Origin: Candidatus Micrarchaeia archaeon
Lineage (GTDB): Archaea > Micrarchaeota > Micrarchaeia > Anstonellales > Bilamarchaeaceae
Direction: 5' to 3'
Assembly: GCA_041650355.1 (NCBI GenBank)
Contig: JBAZLI010000010.1
Location: 1-16,754, forward strand
Length of the DNA stretch: 16,754 bases
How positions within the stretch are numbered: the first letter of the stretch is position 1; each line of letters opens with the position of its first letter. The notes beneath the pieces were generated by a model. It did no database searches. It saw nothing but the letters and a program-made list of their open reading frames with translations, and was not told the origin of the DNA. A program made the position numbers and the translations under genes. Below are positions 1-6,611 of this stretch, piece by piece.

Positions 1-528
1 GTTACCCCCTCGGCTTCAAGGAGCGAGGGGCGCGTAATCGCGACCGGGAAGCTCGGGCAGATTGCGAAGGAAGCGGTGGACAACGTTTCCGCCATCCTGA
101 AGAAATACGAGAGCAAGGACCTTTCCCAAAAAGACATCCACATACAGTTTCTGCAGACGTATGAAGGAGTGGAGGGGGACAGCGCTTCCATCTCTATTGC
201 GGTCGGGGTTATTTCCGCCCTTGAAGGGATTCCTCTGGACCAGAGCTTCGCGCTCACAGGCTCGCTTTCAGTGCGCGGCGATTCGCTTCCGGTCGGAGGG
301 ATAAACGGCAAAATTGAAGCCGCGATAGACGCAGGAATGAAGAGTGTAATCATCCCAAAAGCCAACGAGATGGACGTTTACCTCCCGAAGGAGTCGCTCA
401 GCAAGATAAAGGTCATTCCTGTCTCAACAATCGCTGAGGTTCTTGATTACGTGCTTGAGGACAGCCCCAGGAAAAAGAAATTGGTTTCTGAAATAAAGAA
501 GAACATGAAAAAAGAGGAAAAGAATTAG
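1..528 (+). CDS. lonB: Archaeal Lon protease (LonB type), C-terminal proteolytic domain, 5'-truncated
   Basis: The frame is open from the first base, so the ATPase part of the gene lies outside the window; 175 residues are visible. The peptidase domain is intact. The nucleophile is Ser61 of this fragment, in the LonB-type box EGDSAS, and the partner Lys104 lies in GGINGKIEAAIDAG. The 43-residue Ser-Lys spacing is the one known for archaeal LonB. LonB is an ATP-dependent, usually membrane-anchored protease that degrades misfolded and regulatory proteins with a Ser-Lys dyad. The protein ends in a lysine/glutamate-rich tail of about 20 residues. An internal GTG at 76 could be mistaken for a start, but conserved Lon sequence (GRVIATGKLGQIAKEAV) continues upstream of it, so it is not one. 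The gene converges on the TPR gene that ends at 578. Confidence 0.96.
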   Translation, partial: VTPSASRSEGRVIATGKLGQIAKEAVDNVSAILKKYESKDLSQKDIHIQFLQTYEGVEGDSASISIAVGVISALEGIPLDQSFALTGSLSVRGDSLPVGGINGKIEAAIDAGMKSVIIPKANEMDVYLPKESLSKIKVIPVSTIAEVLDYVLEDSPRKKKLVSEIKKNMKKEEKN

Positions 529-542
529 GCGTTTCTCGTTGT

Positions 543-585
543 ATCTGTAAATTGTATCAGACTGCGCATACTGTAATTTACAGAT
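543..585. terminator. Hairpin between convergent lonB and TPR gene, possible bidirectional terminator
   Basis: Positions 543-553 (atctgtaaatt) and 575-585 (aatttacagat) are perfect 11-bp inverted arms. Four more pairs (554-557 with 568-571) form after a 3-nt bulge at 572-574, leaving a 10-nt loop. It sits 14 nt after the lonB stop and covers the stop codon of the opposing gene (578-580). The stem is A+T-rich and no long T-tract follows on the plus strand, so a termination role is inferred from position only. Confidence 0.4.
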
Positions 586-1321
586 GCCCAAAAAATTTAT
601 GAAATTTTCCAGCCCCTTCCATTGTTGCCAGGGCATGCCTCAAATCCTTCACGCAGTGCTGGATATGCGGCTCCGCCTCCGCGCTGTCCAATGCAGGCGT
701 AAATGCCTTCTCCATGCGTTCGTAGGATTCCAGCACATGCTTCAGCAGCTTCGGTTCGGACCGCAGTTTATAGGCCGCCCCCTTTGCTTCCTTGTAAGCA
801 ACCGCCGCACGTTTAGCGCATTCGGCCGTGCAGTGAGCACCACCGCTCAAATACCTCTCCGCTGCCGCAGCGCAATCTTTCAATGCCCTAAGATGATTTC
901 CTTCGCGTGCTTCCAACCAGGCCTTGCACCTCCACGCATCTCCAAGCTCCTGCCGATTGCCTGGCCCCGATTTTTTTATACATTTCAATGCCCAGCACAT
1001 CGCATCCTTGAACAGGCCGTGGTCCCCGCTATTGGAGCCGGATTTGAGAAACTCGTCTGCTTCGCGCAGTTTCTTCAGCGCCTCCTCAATTTTACCCTCT
1101 TCCAAAAGATGTTTTACGCTCTCTTTGCATTCAAAGATTCTTTCCCTTATTTCCGCGGCGCCAGGCCCGTTTTTGGGCTCCACCAAAATCCGTTCCCCTG
1201 GGCCGTTGCCCAGTTGTGCGAGTCTTGACCCTGTGCGCCCAATCTTGGACTCCGTCAGCAGTGGTTCGCTGGGTGATATATAACCCTTGGATCCGCAGTT
1301 ATACCATGGTTTGCGTGTCAT
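578..1321 (-). CDS. TPR-like helical repeat protein, paralog of its upstream neighbour
   Basis: A soluble, cysteine-containing 247-residue protein with no signal peptide or membrane segment. The first ~65 residues are Gly/Pro-rich and probably disordered; the rest is amphipathic helices with TPR-like spacing (KIEEALKKLREADEF, HLRALKDCAAAAERYL). It aligns with the neighbouring gene ending at 1339 over GD-x-GLF-x2-A, then GDAW-x2-KA-x-LEA-x2-GN, then ERY, so the two are paralogs. The frame extends upstream to 1387 and would overlap that neighbour. The ATG at 1321 has GAGGG at 1327-1331 with a 5-nt gap and begins 17 nt after the neighbour's stop, so I place the start there. The pair is probably cotranscribed. 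TPR folds generally mediate protein-protein contacts; the partner and role are unknown. Confidence 0.75.
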   Translation of the reverse strand: MTRKPWYNCGSKGYISPSEPLLTESKIGRTGSRLAQLGNGPGERILVEPKNGPGAAEIRERIFECKESVKHLLEEGKIEEALKKLREADEFLKSGSNSGDHGLFKDAMCWALKCIKKSGPGNRQELGDAWRCKAWLEAREGNHLRALKDCAAAAERYLSGGAHCTAECAKRAAVAYKEAKGAAYKLRSEPKLLKHVLESYERMEKAFTPALDSAEAEPHIQHCVKDLRHALATMEGAGKFHKFFGHL

Positions 1322-1338
1322 AATAACCCTCAAATCAT

Positions 1339-2004
1339 TCAGTTTTCTCCATCCGGTTTCCAGCGCGCTCCAGGATTGCAGATGCAAAACCTAATCTTAT
1401 CCTTTAACTTCAGCACTTCCTCTCTACCCAGATGCGCTCTGGCCACTTCCATGGCTTCTGTATCCGCCGCATTGGCCTGTTCCATGAAATAGCCCTCGCT
1501 ATTCCACATATATCTCTCTATAGCTATGCCATAACTGTTCACGGCAGCTTTGTAGTTGCCTGAATGTGCCTCCAGGTAAGCTTTAAGCATCCACGCGTCG
1601 CCGGCATTTTTTTCCGTTTCTTCTATTGCTTCTGTCCTGAAATCTCCCTTCCTTATTGCCGCCACAACACAGTCCTTTGCTTCGTTGAAAAGGCCGCGGT
1701 CTCCCATTCTCAGGTTTATTTCCCCTGCGGCTTTTTTGCATTCAAGAAGCGCATCCGCATATCTTTTGTTTTTGATAAATTCATGCATCATTTTTTTGCG
1801 CCTGTCAATCTCTTCTGGTTCCAGATACCTTTTCGGTCCAGTTCTAGAGTTGCCCGGTTCGCCCTTTTGCTCACCTTCGCACATAGGATTCGGTAATTCG
1901 GGGCTGTCGTGCCTACGAACAGCCAGCTTCGGCACGTTTCTTGTTCTCCACTCTTCTTTGGTATGCATATTTGCACGTGCATTGGGTTCGCATCTTCGCG
2001 CCAT
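1339..2004 (-). CDS. TPR-like helical repeat protein, first gene of a paralogous pair
   Basis: A soluble 221-residue protein. Residues 1-65 are basic, Pro/Gly-rich and probably unstructured. Helical repeats follow: KRYADALLECKKAAGEI, a GDRGLFNEAKDCVVAAI segment, then GDAWMLKAYLEAHSGNYKAA and a helix with AIERY. These segments recur in the downstream gene (578-1321), showing tandem duplication. The ATG at 2004 has GAGGT at 2011-2015 with a 6-nt gap. A second ATG at 2009, in another frame, lies too close to that site. The promoter is the 47-bp element at 2028-2074, whose near copy precedes the next TPR gene. No enzymatic motif is visible. It is probably an interaction scaffold, but that rests only on the fold. 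Confidence 0.77.
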   Translation of the reverse strand: MARRCEPNARANMHTKEEWRTRNVPKLAVRRHDSPELPNPMCEGEQKGEPGNSRTGPKRYLEPEEIDRRKKMMHEFIKNKRYADALLECKKAAGEINLRMGDRGLFNEAKDCVVAAIRKGDFRTEAIEETEKNAGDAWMLKAYLEAHSGNYKAAVNSYGIAIERYMWNSEGYFMEQANAADTEAMEVARAHLGREEVLKLKDKIRFCICNPGARWKPDGEN

Positions 2005-2027
2005 ATCATTACCTCTATTTTTTAAAT

Positions 2028-2074
2028 GTGTTAGAAAGAGTAATAGTATAAAATGTTTAAAAATGTAAGCAAAT
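2028..2074 (-). promoter_or_regulatory. Promoter repeat copy A, upstream of the TPR gene starting at 2004
   Basis: This 47-bp segment matches 3254-3300 at 43 of 47 positions; 2047-2074 is identical to 3273-3300 over 28 bp. Read on the minus strand it contains a T/A-rich core, TTTTTAAACATTTTATA, a good archaeal TATA region. Its right edge touches the stop codon of the gene ending at 2074. A start site about 25 nt downstream of the core would leave a short leader carrying the GAGGT site. Confidence 0.65.
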
Positions 2075-3237
2075 TACGTTTCCGCCATCTTGCCCAGATT
2101 GCCAGCAGCATCTAAAAGCTTTTTAGCGATAGGCCCAATCTCCTGGTTCAAAGCCCGGTATTCTCTCGCACTCAGTTTTTTTGCCTCGCCACGCAAAATA
2201 GCCCGTATTTCTTCTGATTCCGGGCAATCGCCAACGTTCGCGATTACCTTCTTTATATCTTCTTCATAAAGCTTAAACGCATTCTTGTGTGCCAGAATGG
2301 CGGGATAAAATTTTCCTGAATCCAGGTCTTTCTCCGCAGCTTTAAAATGGCATCCAAGGGCGCCTGCATAATGCTTCAGGGCGCGTGCATAGCTCTCAAG
2401 CGCTGAAGCTTCATTCCCGACGCATCTTTCACTCATACCCCGCACATTTTCAATCCAGCCCATGCAACTAAGCGCATCCGCTTTCTTCTGCAATTCGCAT
2501 TCCTTTCCCATCGCTTTTTCGCACTCCTCTAAAGCCCAGCCGCATAGCTGAATTTCCTTGTCCTTAAGGTATTTTTCAGCCATTCCCACGGCATTCCCCA
2601 TGACATTTTTCGCATCCCAATAGTCGCCTCCGCGTAAATAAGACGCAAAAGCGCGTTTGTAAGACTCGAGCGCATTTTCGCAATTGCCCACCATGCACTG
2701 CAGCTGTGCCAAGGATGTAAGGTTTTTTGCGGCGTCTCCGTACCGCCTTGCCTCAAGATAAAGCGTCCCTGCTTTCTCCAGAAGGGCCAATGCTTCCCCT
2801 ATATTCTGGTTTGTAGTAATCCTAAGTTCTCCCATCTCCCTGTATGTTTCTGCGAGCTTGCCCTTTATTTTCGGCATCTCAGCGGATTTTTTGGTATCGA
2901 ATCCGGCGTTCTGCCCTTGTTCAAGCAGCTTCAGCCTTTTCACGTATGATTCTTCTGCAAACGCGTATATCTCTAACGCCCGTTCGGCTTCACGCGTACA
3001 TTCTCCATGCATAATCCCGCAGTAGATTGCCAATTCCAGCGCAGCTTTGCGATAAAGATCTCCGGCTTCTGCATACTTACAAATACCATATGATCTTTTA
3101 GCCGAAGCCAGGCATTTTTCTATTCTTGCGTTTAGGCCGAAGTAATCCCCCATTAATCCCTCAGTTAATAATTTTGGATTATCTAAATTCCGCAAATTTG
3201 AACCCGTACGTTGCTTGTATCTGTATTTTTGGACCAT
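2074..3237 (-). CDS. Multi-TPR helical repeat protein, SNAP-like spacing
   Basis: A 387-residue soluble protein that is nearly all alpha-helix, with recurring TPR-type A-x2-Y-x2-A patterns along its length: AEAGDLYRKAALELA, ALALLEKAGTLYLEARRYGDAA, ALESYKRAFASYLRGGDYWDA, ALESYARALKHYAGAL. The SYLR-x-G-x-Y-x-A signature also occurs in the TPR gene at 14739-15215 and resembles the repeat style of SNAP-type TPR proteins; this is a similarity of pattern, not an assignment. The ATG at 3237 is preceded by GTGAT at 3243-3247 with a 5-nt gap. Promoter repeat copy B lies at 3254-3300. No signal peptide or catalytic motif is visible. It is probably a scaffold or adaptor; the cellular role is unknown. 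Confidence 0.82.
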   Translation of the reverse strand: MVQKYRYKQRTGSNLRNLDNPKLLTEGLMGDYFGLNARIEKCLASAKRSYGICKYAEAGDLYRKAALELAIYCGIMHGECTREAERALEIYAFAEESYVKRLKLLEQGQNAGFDTKKSAEMPKIKGKLAETYREMGELRITTNQNIGEALALLEKAGTLYLEARRYGDAAKNLTSLAQLQCMVGNCENALESYKRAFASYLRGGDYWDAKNVMGNAVGMAEKYLKDKEIQLCGWALEECEKAMGKECELQKKADALSCMGWIENVRGMSERCVGNEASALESYARALKHYAGALGCHFKAAEKDLDSGKFYPAILAHKNAFKLYEEDIKKVIANVGDCPESEEIRAILRGEAKKLSAREYRALNQEIGPIAKKLLDAAGNLGKMAET

Positions 3238-3253
3238 AGCCTATCACGCAGCA

Positions 3254-3300
3254 GTGTTAGAATAAGTAATGATATAAAATGTTTAAAAATGTAAGCAAAT
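3254..3300 (-). promoter_or_regulatory. Promoter repeat copy B, upstream of the TPR gene starting at 3237
   Basis: This is the second copy of the 47-bp element at 2028-2074, with four mismatches, all in the part nearest the gene. On the minus strand it offers the same TTTTTAAACATTTTATA core, 35-60 nt ahead of the ATG at 3237. It lies in the short space after the stop of the DUF373 gene (3307), which is transcribed in the same direction. Confidence 0.65.
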
Positions 3301-3306
3301 GAAAGA

Positions 3307-4542
3307 CTACTGCCTCACTACCACTTTGTCCCCTATGCTGCTTATGTCCTCGAGCATCACGCTTATCTTCCTCTCGAACGGCGTTTGAACGATGAGCTGG
3401 CCCTCCTTCATGTTCACTCCCACGACTTTTCCAATGTAGCTTCCGCCTTCGCCTATAAGCTCCTTGCCCTCCAGCTTCATTCCCCTGAGCGCCTCCTCCC
3501 GTATCATCTTCACTGCCTGTATAACGCCGTAACCAGCGAGCAGGCTCACCAGTATCGTGAGCAGGAAGTCGGCGAAATTCACGTACGGCGGAGATATGTT
3601 CAATATCCAGTCGCACCCTATCTTGAGCAGCATGGTGGTGAGCATGATGGCGCTCCCGTAAAGCCCGTACCTCGTAATGAGGAATTTCCTCTTCTCGGCC
3701 AGTGCGTCCAGGGATTTCCCTACCAGTATGAACAGCAGCGCCCACGGAGTGATGAGGAGCCCTGCCCTCACCGCGTACGCGATTACCTTCTCCCCGAGCA
3801 GCTGCATCGCGGACGCTTCAACGTAAGCCTGGTACACCGCCACCGCGGAAAGCCCGAGCAGCACTAAAGAAGACGTGTAAGCTATCCAGCTCGTCTTGTC
3901 TATGGAGAACTTGAACTCGCTCATCACGCCGCTTATCCTCTCGTCTATCCCGAATCCCTTGAGTATGAGGTAAGTGCCCACGAGTATGCCTATGGGCTGC
4001 CATCCGTATCCGAACTGGCTCGCGAGCGAGAGCAGGAATATTATCATCGCCGGGACCCCGAGTATGATTTTCGCGTAGTAAGGGTCCTTGAGCTTCTCCA
4101 GTATCACGAAATACGTCTTCTCGAGCTCCTTCGCCTGCTTTATCACGACAACTTTCGACGAGTTTATCTTCATCCTGCTCTTCACTATCGGGAGCATCTC
4201 CTCGTCCGAGGCCCCGTCAGATATGAACACGCAGGTTTCCGCGTGCGTCTCCTCTATTATCTTGTCCATCTGCTTCGAAATCTCCATGTCCGCGCGGTAG
4301 CCGAGCTTCTTGTGCCCGGTGAGCGTGGCTACAACCACGTTCTTGTCCTCGCTCTTTATCTCGTCGTAAGTCTTTATTGCGGAAAATATGGCGTTCGCGT
4401 CCGGGTCCTCGGGGTCAGCGAGCGCGAGCTTGGTCGCAGCCTTGATGTTCTCGTCCCTGCCTATGACCGGGCCGTGAATCTTGGCCTTCTCGAAAAGGTC
4501 GTTGTCCCTGTCTATGCAGAGCACGAGAATGGGATTCTCCAT
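3307..4542 (-). CDS. DUF373 family integral membrane protein
   Basis: This matches the archaeal DUF373 family. The N-terminal soluble domain (about residues 1-150) opens with ILVLCIDRDNDLFEKA, has GPVIGRDEN and ALADPEDPDANAIFSAI, then a second half with VFISDGASDEEMLPIV. About six membrane helices follow (roughly residues 155-345), then a small soluble C-terminal domain (GKVVGVNMKEGQLIVQTPF). The family is widespread in archaea and has no proven function; the Asp-rich N-terminal domain suggests nucleotide or metal binding, which is inference. An in-frame ATG at 4551 would add three residues. I prefer 4542 because a symmetrical ATTTAAAT box is centred 25-26 nt upstream, the spacing of a leaderless transcript, and because ENPILVLCIDRD then begins almost at once, as family members do. 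The protein is 411 residues. Confidence 0.88.
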   Translation of the reverse strand: MENPILVLCIDRDNDLFEKAKIHGPVIGRDENIKAATKLALADPEDPDANAIFSAIKTYDEIKSEDKNVVVATLTGHKKLGYRADMEISKQMDKIIEETHAETCVFISDGASDEEMLPIVKSRMKINSSKVVVIKQAKELEKTYFVILEKLKDPYYAKIILGVPAMIIFLLSLASQFGYGWQPIGILVGTYLILKGFGIDERISGVMSEFKFSIDKTSWIAYTSSLVLLGLSAVAVYQAYVEASAMQLLGEKVIAYAVRAGLLITPWALLFILVGKSLDALAEKRKFLITRYGLYGSAIMLTTMLLKIGCDWILNISPPYVNFADFLLTILVSLLAGYGVIQAVKMIREEALRGMKLEGKELIGEGGSYIGKVVGVNMKEGQLIVQTPFERKISVMLEDISSIGDKVVVRQ

Positions 4543-4562
4543 ACTGAGCATTATTCAAAATC

Positions 4563-4572
4563 TATTTAAATA
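4563..4572 (-). promoter_or_regulatory. TATA box of the DUF373 gene
   Basis: The symmetrical ATTTAAAT at 4564-4571 is centred 25-26 nt from the ATG at 4542, as expected for a leaderless archaeal transcript. It is too close (about 16 nt) to serve the ATG at 4551. Confidence 0.55.
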
Positions 4573-4632
4573 TGTTATCCATCCATACTATTGCTATTGA
4601 AGAGTTAGAAGCGTTGATTGAGACTAACAGGG

Positions 4633-4640
4633 TTTATTAT
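4633..4640 (+). promoter_or_regulatory. Likely TATA box of the csl4-rpoL-signal peptidase operon
   Basis: TTTATTAT lies in the 160-bp divergent intergenic region, about 66 nt before the csl4 ATG. A start site about 25 nt downstream would give a leader of about 40 nt that includes the GTGAT site at 4695-4699. I see no other obvious box in this spacer on the plus strand. Confidence 0.35.
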
Positions 4641-4702
4641 TTCTCATGAACAGATGAACGGCAAACGCATAATGCGCTAATCATGCTGATTGAAGTGATT
4701 TG

Positions 4703-5281
4703 ATGGAAGACGAGAAGAGTTTCGCGTACCCCGGGAAGAAAATCGGGGAGGCGGAAGAAGCCGCGCCCGGAAAGGGCGCGTACGAACGCGACAACGAGAT
4801 TTACGCCGCAGTGCCCGGAAGGGTCGTGCGCGAGCACGGCGAAGTTAGCGTGCTCTCCAAGAAGGAAGTGGTGCGCATCCACCCGGGCCAAGTAGTGTAC
4901 GGGATAGTTTCCGAAGTGATGGAGAACCTCGCGCTCATAGAGATAGAGCCCCTGGTGCGCGGCCGCGAGCGCTTCTGCCCAGCCCAGGATTACGGCGTGC
5001 TCAGGGTGATGAACATACGCGAGGGGTTCGTCCCGACCGCCAAGACAGAGATGAAGCGCGGGGACATAGTGAAGGCCCGCGTGGAAGACGTGAAGATAGG
5101 AATCGCGCTCAGCACGAAAGGCTTCGATTTAGGCGTAGTCAAGGCGTACTGCGGGGCCTGCAGGCACGAGATGGCGCTGGCCGGGCCTGCGGTGAAGTGC
5201 ACGTACTGCGGCAGGACCGAGAGGCGCAAGCTCGCCAAATCCTACGGGCACGAAGTGACGCTCAACGAGATAAAGTTCTAA
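4703..5281 (+). CDS. csl4: Exosome RNA-binding subunit Csl4
   Basis: A 192-residue protein with the three-part Csl4 layout. A short N-terminal domain (about residues 30-60, AAVPGRVVREHGEVSV) is followed by an S1 domain (about 62-140, GQVVYGIVSEVMENLALIEI and GDIVKARVEDV). A C-terminal zinc ribbon has Cys150, Cys153, Cys166 and Cys169, spaced C-x2-C-x12-C-x2-C. Csl4 forms part of the RNA-binding cap on the Rrp41-Rrp42 ring of the archaeal exosome, which degrades RNA 3' to 5'. The first 28 residues are unusually charged and Gly/Glu/Lys-rich. The ATG at 4703 has GTGAT just upstream; the preceding TTG codon is a less likely start. rpoL follows after 19 nt, an adjacency seen in many archaea. Confidence 0.95.
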   Translation: MEDEKSFAYPGKKIGEAEEAAPGKGAYERDNEIYAAVPGRVVREHGEVSVLSKKEVVRIHPGQVVYGIVSEVMENLALIEIEPLVRGRERFCPAQDYGVLRVMNIREGFVPTAKTEMKRGDIVKARVEDVKIGIALSTKGFDLGVVKAYCGACRHEMALAGPAVKCTYCGRTERRKLAKSYGHEVTLNEIKF

Positions 5282-5300
5282 GCAAGGTTCAGGTGAGCAA

Positions 5301-5576
5301 ATGGAGATAAAAATAATAAATCACGAGAAGACGCTGCTGGAGTTCGAAATCTTCGGGCACGAGTCCTACACGCTTCCCGAGCTCATAACCGGCGCCCTCT
5401 CCAAGAACGACGCGGTTGAATTTGTGTCCTACAAGGTGGACCATCCGACGGTCGGGAAGCCCCGTATTGTAGTAAGGACAAAGAGCAAGGACGCGCTGGA
5501 CCTCACCCTCGGCGCCATAGACGACATGCGCTCCCAGATAACCGACCTCAAGAAGGCGCTCAAGAAAGCCAAGTGA
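5301..5576 (+). CDS. rpoL: DNA-directed RNA polymerase subunit L (Rpo11)
   Basis: A 91-residue protein of the usual length for archaeal Rpo11/RpoL. It has the family landmarks: ELITGALSKNDAVEFVSYKVDHPTVGKPRIVVRT, seen here as an alpha-like dimerisation segment at about residues 27-60, and a C-terminal helix rich in Lys. RpoL pairs with RpoD to form the assembly platform of the archaeal RNA polymerase, like the bacterial alpha dimer. The ATG is preceded by a near-perfect AGGTGA (about 5 nt gap). The gene lies 19 nt after csl4 and its stop overlaps the next start by 3 bases, so the three genes are probably cotranscribed. Confidence 0.95.
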   Translation: MEIKIINHEKTLLEFEIFGHESYTLPELITGALSKNDAVEFVSYKVDHPTVGKPRIVVRTKSKDALDLTLGAIDDMRSQITDLKKALKKAK

Positions 5577-6571
5577 GCGTGGTCCTGGTGGACTTGAAGA
5601 AGGTCGGGGAGAAGCTTACCAGGTTCGAGGAGAGCACTGCCCAGATTTCCATCCTCATCGTAACCCTCATATTTTACCTGCTCACAAAGAGCCCCATATT
5701 CGGAGTGCTGGTTGCAGTAGAGTTCATCGCCTTCGTTTTCATAGAAATCCAGCAGGGCGTGCAGCACCACGGCGTGAGGTACGAGATGTACGACACGCTG
5801 AAGTCACTGGGAATCGCGGTGCTGCTCTGGCTTTCAGTATCCGTGCTCCTGGGCACATCGGTGCCGATAAGCGCCGTTGTCTCGTGTTCCATGCTCCCCA
5901 ACCTCCAGCGCGGGGACCTCACGATAATACGCGGCGCGACTGCGGCGAGCCTGAACGCGCCCAGGATAGAGATGAGCCCCGAGGATTTCGCGAAAGTTTA
6001 CTCGCACGAGACTGAAGTGAGTTCGCCTTTGGGAACATTCCTGGTGAACGGCTCGCTCTTTTCCTATTGCCAGGTTTACAAGTACACCGACAAGGTCTGC
6101 GCCGATTTCTATTCTTCCCCGTCTCTCTTCGTGGAGAAAAGGGGCCCGCTCTATTTCCATTATTCCAAGTGCCAAAGAAAGGTCCTGGGCACAGATACGG
6201 CAGCCGACACCCCGTGCGTGACGTCCCTCACGTACAACGGGCAGGAATTCAAGCCGGACATGAAGAACGACGTCATAGTTTACCAGCCCAACACCGGGGA
6301 CCTGTTCTCCTACACCGGGGACATAATCCACCGCACCTATTTGGAAATACGGGCCGGCAACTACACCTACGTGCTCACGAAGGGGGACAACAACGACGTG
6401 CTGGATATACAGTTTTATGACCACACGCGGAACCTTGCCAACACCCCGGTCCAGGAGAAGAACATAAAGGGCGCGAACGTGTTCGCAATACCCTACGTGG
6501 GCTATTTCAAGCTTTTCATCTCGGGGTTCGTGGACGAGCCGCTCTACTGCAATACGAACTTATTGTACTGA
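5573..6571 (+). CDS. Signal peptidase I, archaeal/Sec11 type, with large insertion
   Basis: A 332-residue membrane protein with the S26 signal peptidase boxes. Ser106 lies in SCSMLPNLQRGD, with His253 in GDIIHRTY in place of the bacterial lysine, as in archaeal and ER-type enzymes. Asp272 lies in LTKGDNND. A final ANVFAIPYVGY box is at about 301-311. These enzymes cut signal peptides from exported proteins at the outer membrane face. Two features are unusual. Three hydrophobic segments precede Ser106 (about 24-38, 42-59 and 79-103). About 125 residues separate the SM and H boxes; this stretch contains four cysteines (166, 176, 200, 215), and simple family members have a few tens of residues there. 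The GTG at 5573 overlaps the rpoL stop (GTGA), suggesting coupled translation; a GTG at 5579 is an alternative. Confidence 0.85.
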   Translation: MSVVLVDLKKVGEKLTRFEESTAQISILIVTLIFYLLTKSPIFGVLVAVEFIAFVFIEIQQGVQHHGVRYEMYDTLKSLGIAVLLWLSVSVLLGTSVPISAVVSCSMLPNLQRGDLTIIRGATAASLNAPRIEMSPEDFAKVYSHETEVSSPLGTFLVNGSLFSYCQVYKYTDKVCADFYSSPSLFVEKRGPLYFHYSKCQRKVLGTDTAADTPCVTSLTYNGQEFKPDMKNDVIVYQPNTGDLFSYTGDIIHRTYLEIRAGNYTYVLTKGDNNDVLDIQFYDHTRNLANTPVQEKNIKGANVFAIPYVGYFKLFISGFVDEPLYCNTNLLY

Positions 6572-6611
6572 ACGGTACTGGAATAGCTGAACGAATTGCC
6601 CCGGTTGAAGT

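Noticed and set aside
584..1228. A 214-codon plus-strand frame
   Set aside because: It is antisense to the TPR-like gene at 578-1321, rich in Cys, Phe and Arg and has no start signal. The minus-strand frame has a ribosome site and a paralog.
2028..3300. The duplicated 47-bp elements as a CRISPR array or insertion-sequence ends
   Set aside because: There are only two copies, 1.2 kb apart and in direct orientation, each just upstream of a gene. There is no spacer array, transposase or target-site duplication.
3257..3745. A 162-codon minus-strand frame
   Set aside because: It is a shifted frame of the DUF373 gene with Arg/His-rich low-quality composition, and it runs across promoter repeat B.
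5834..6424. A 196-codon open frame on the minus strand
   Set aside because: It is antisense to the signal peptidase gene, which has its catalytic boxes, and shows no recognisable domain.
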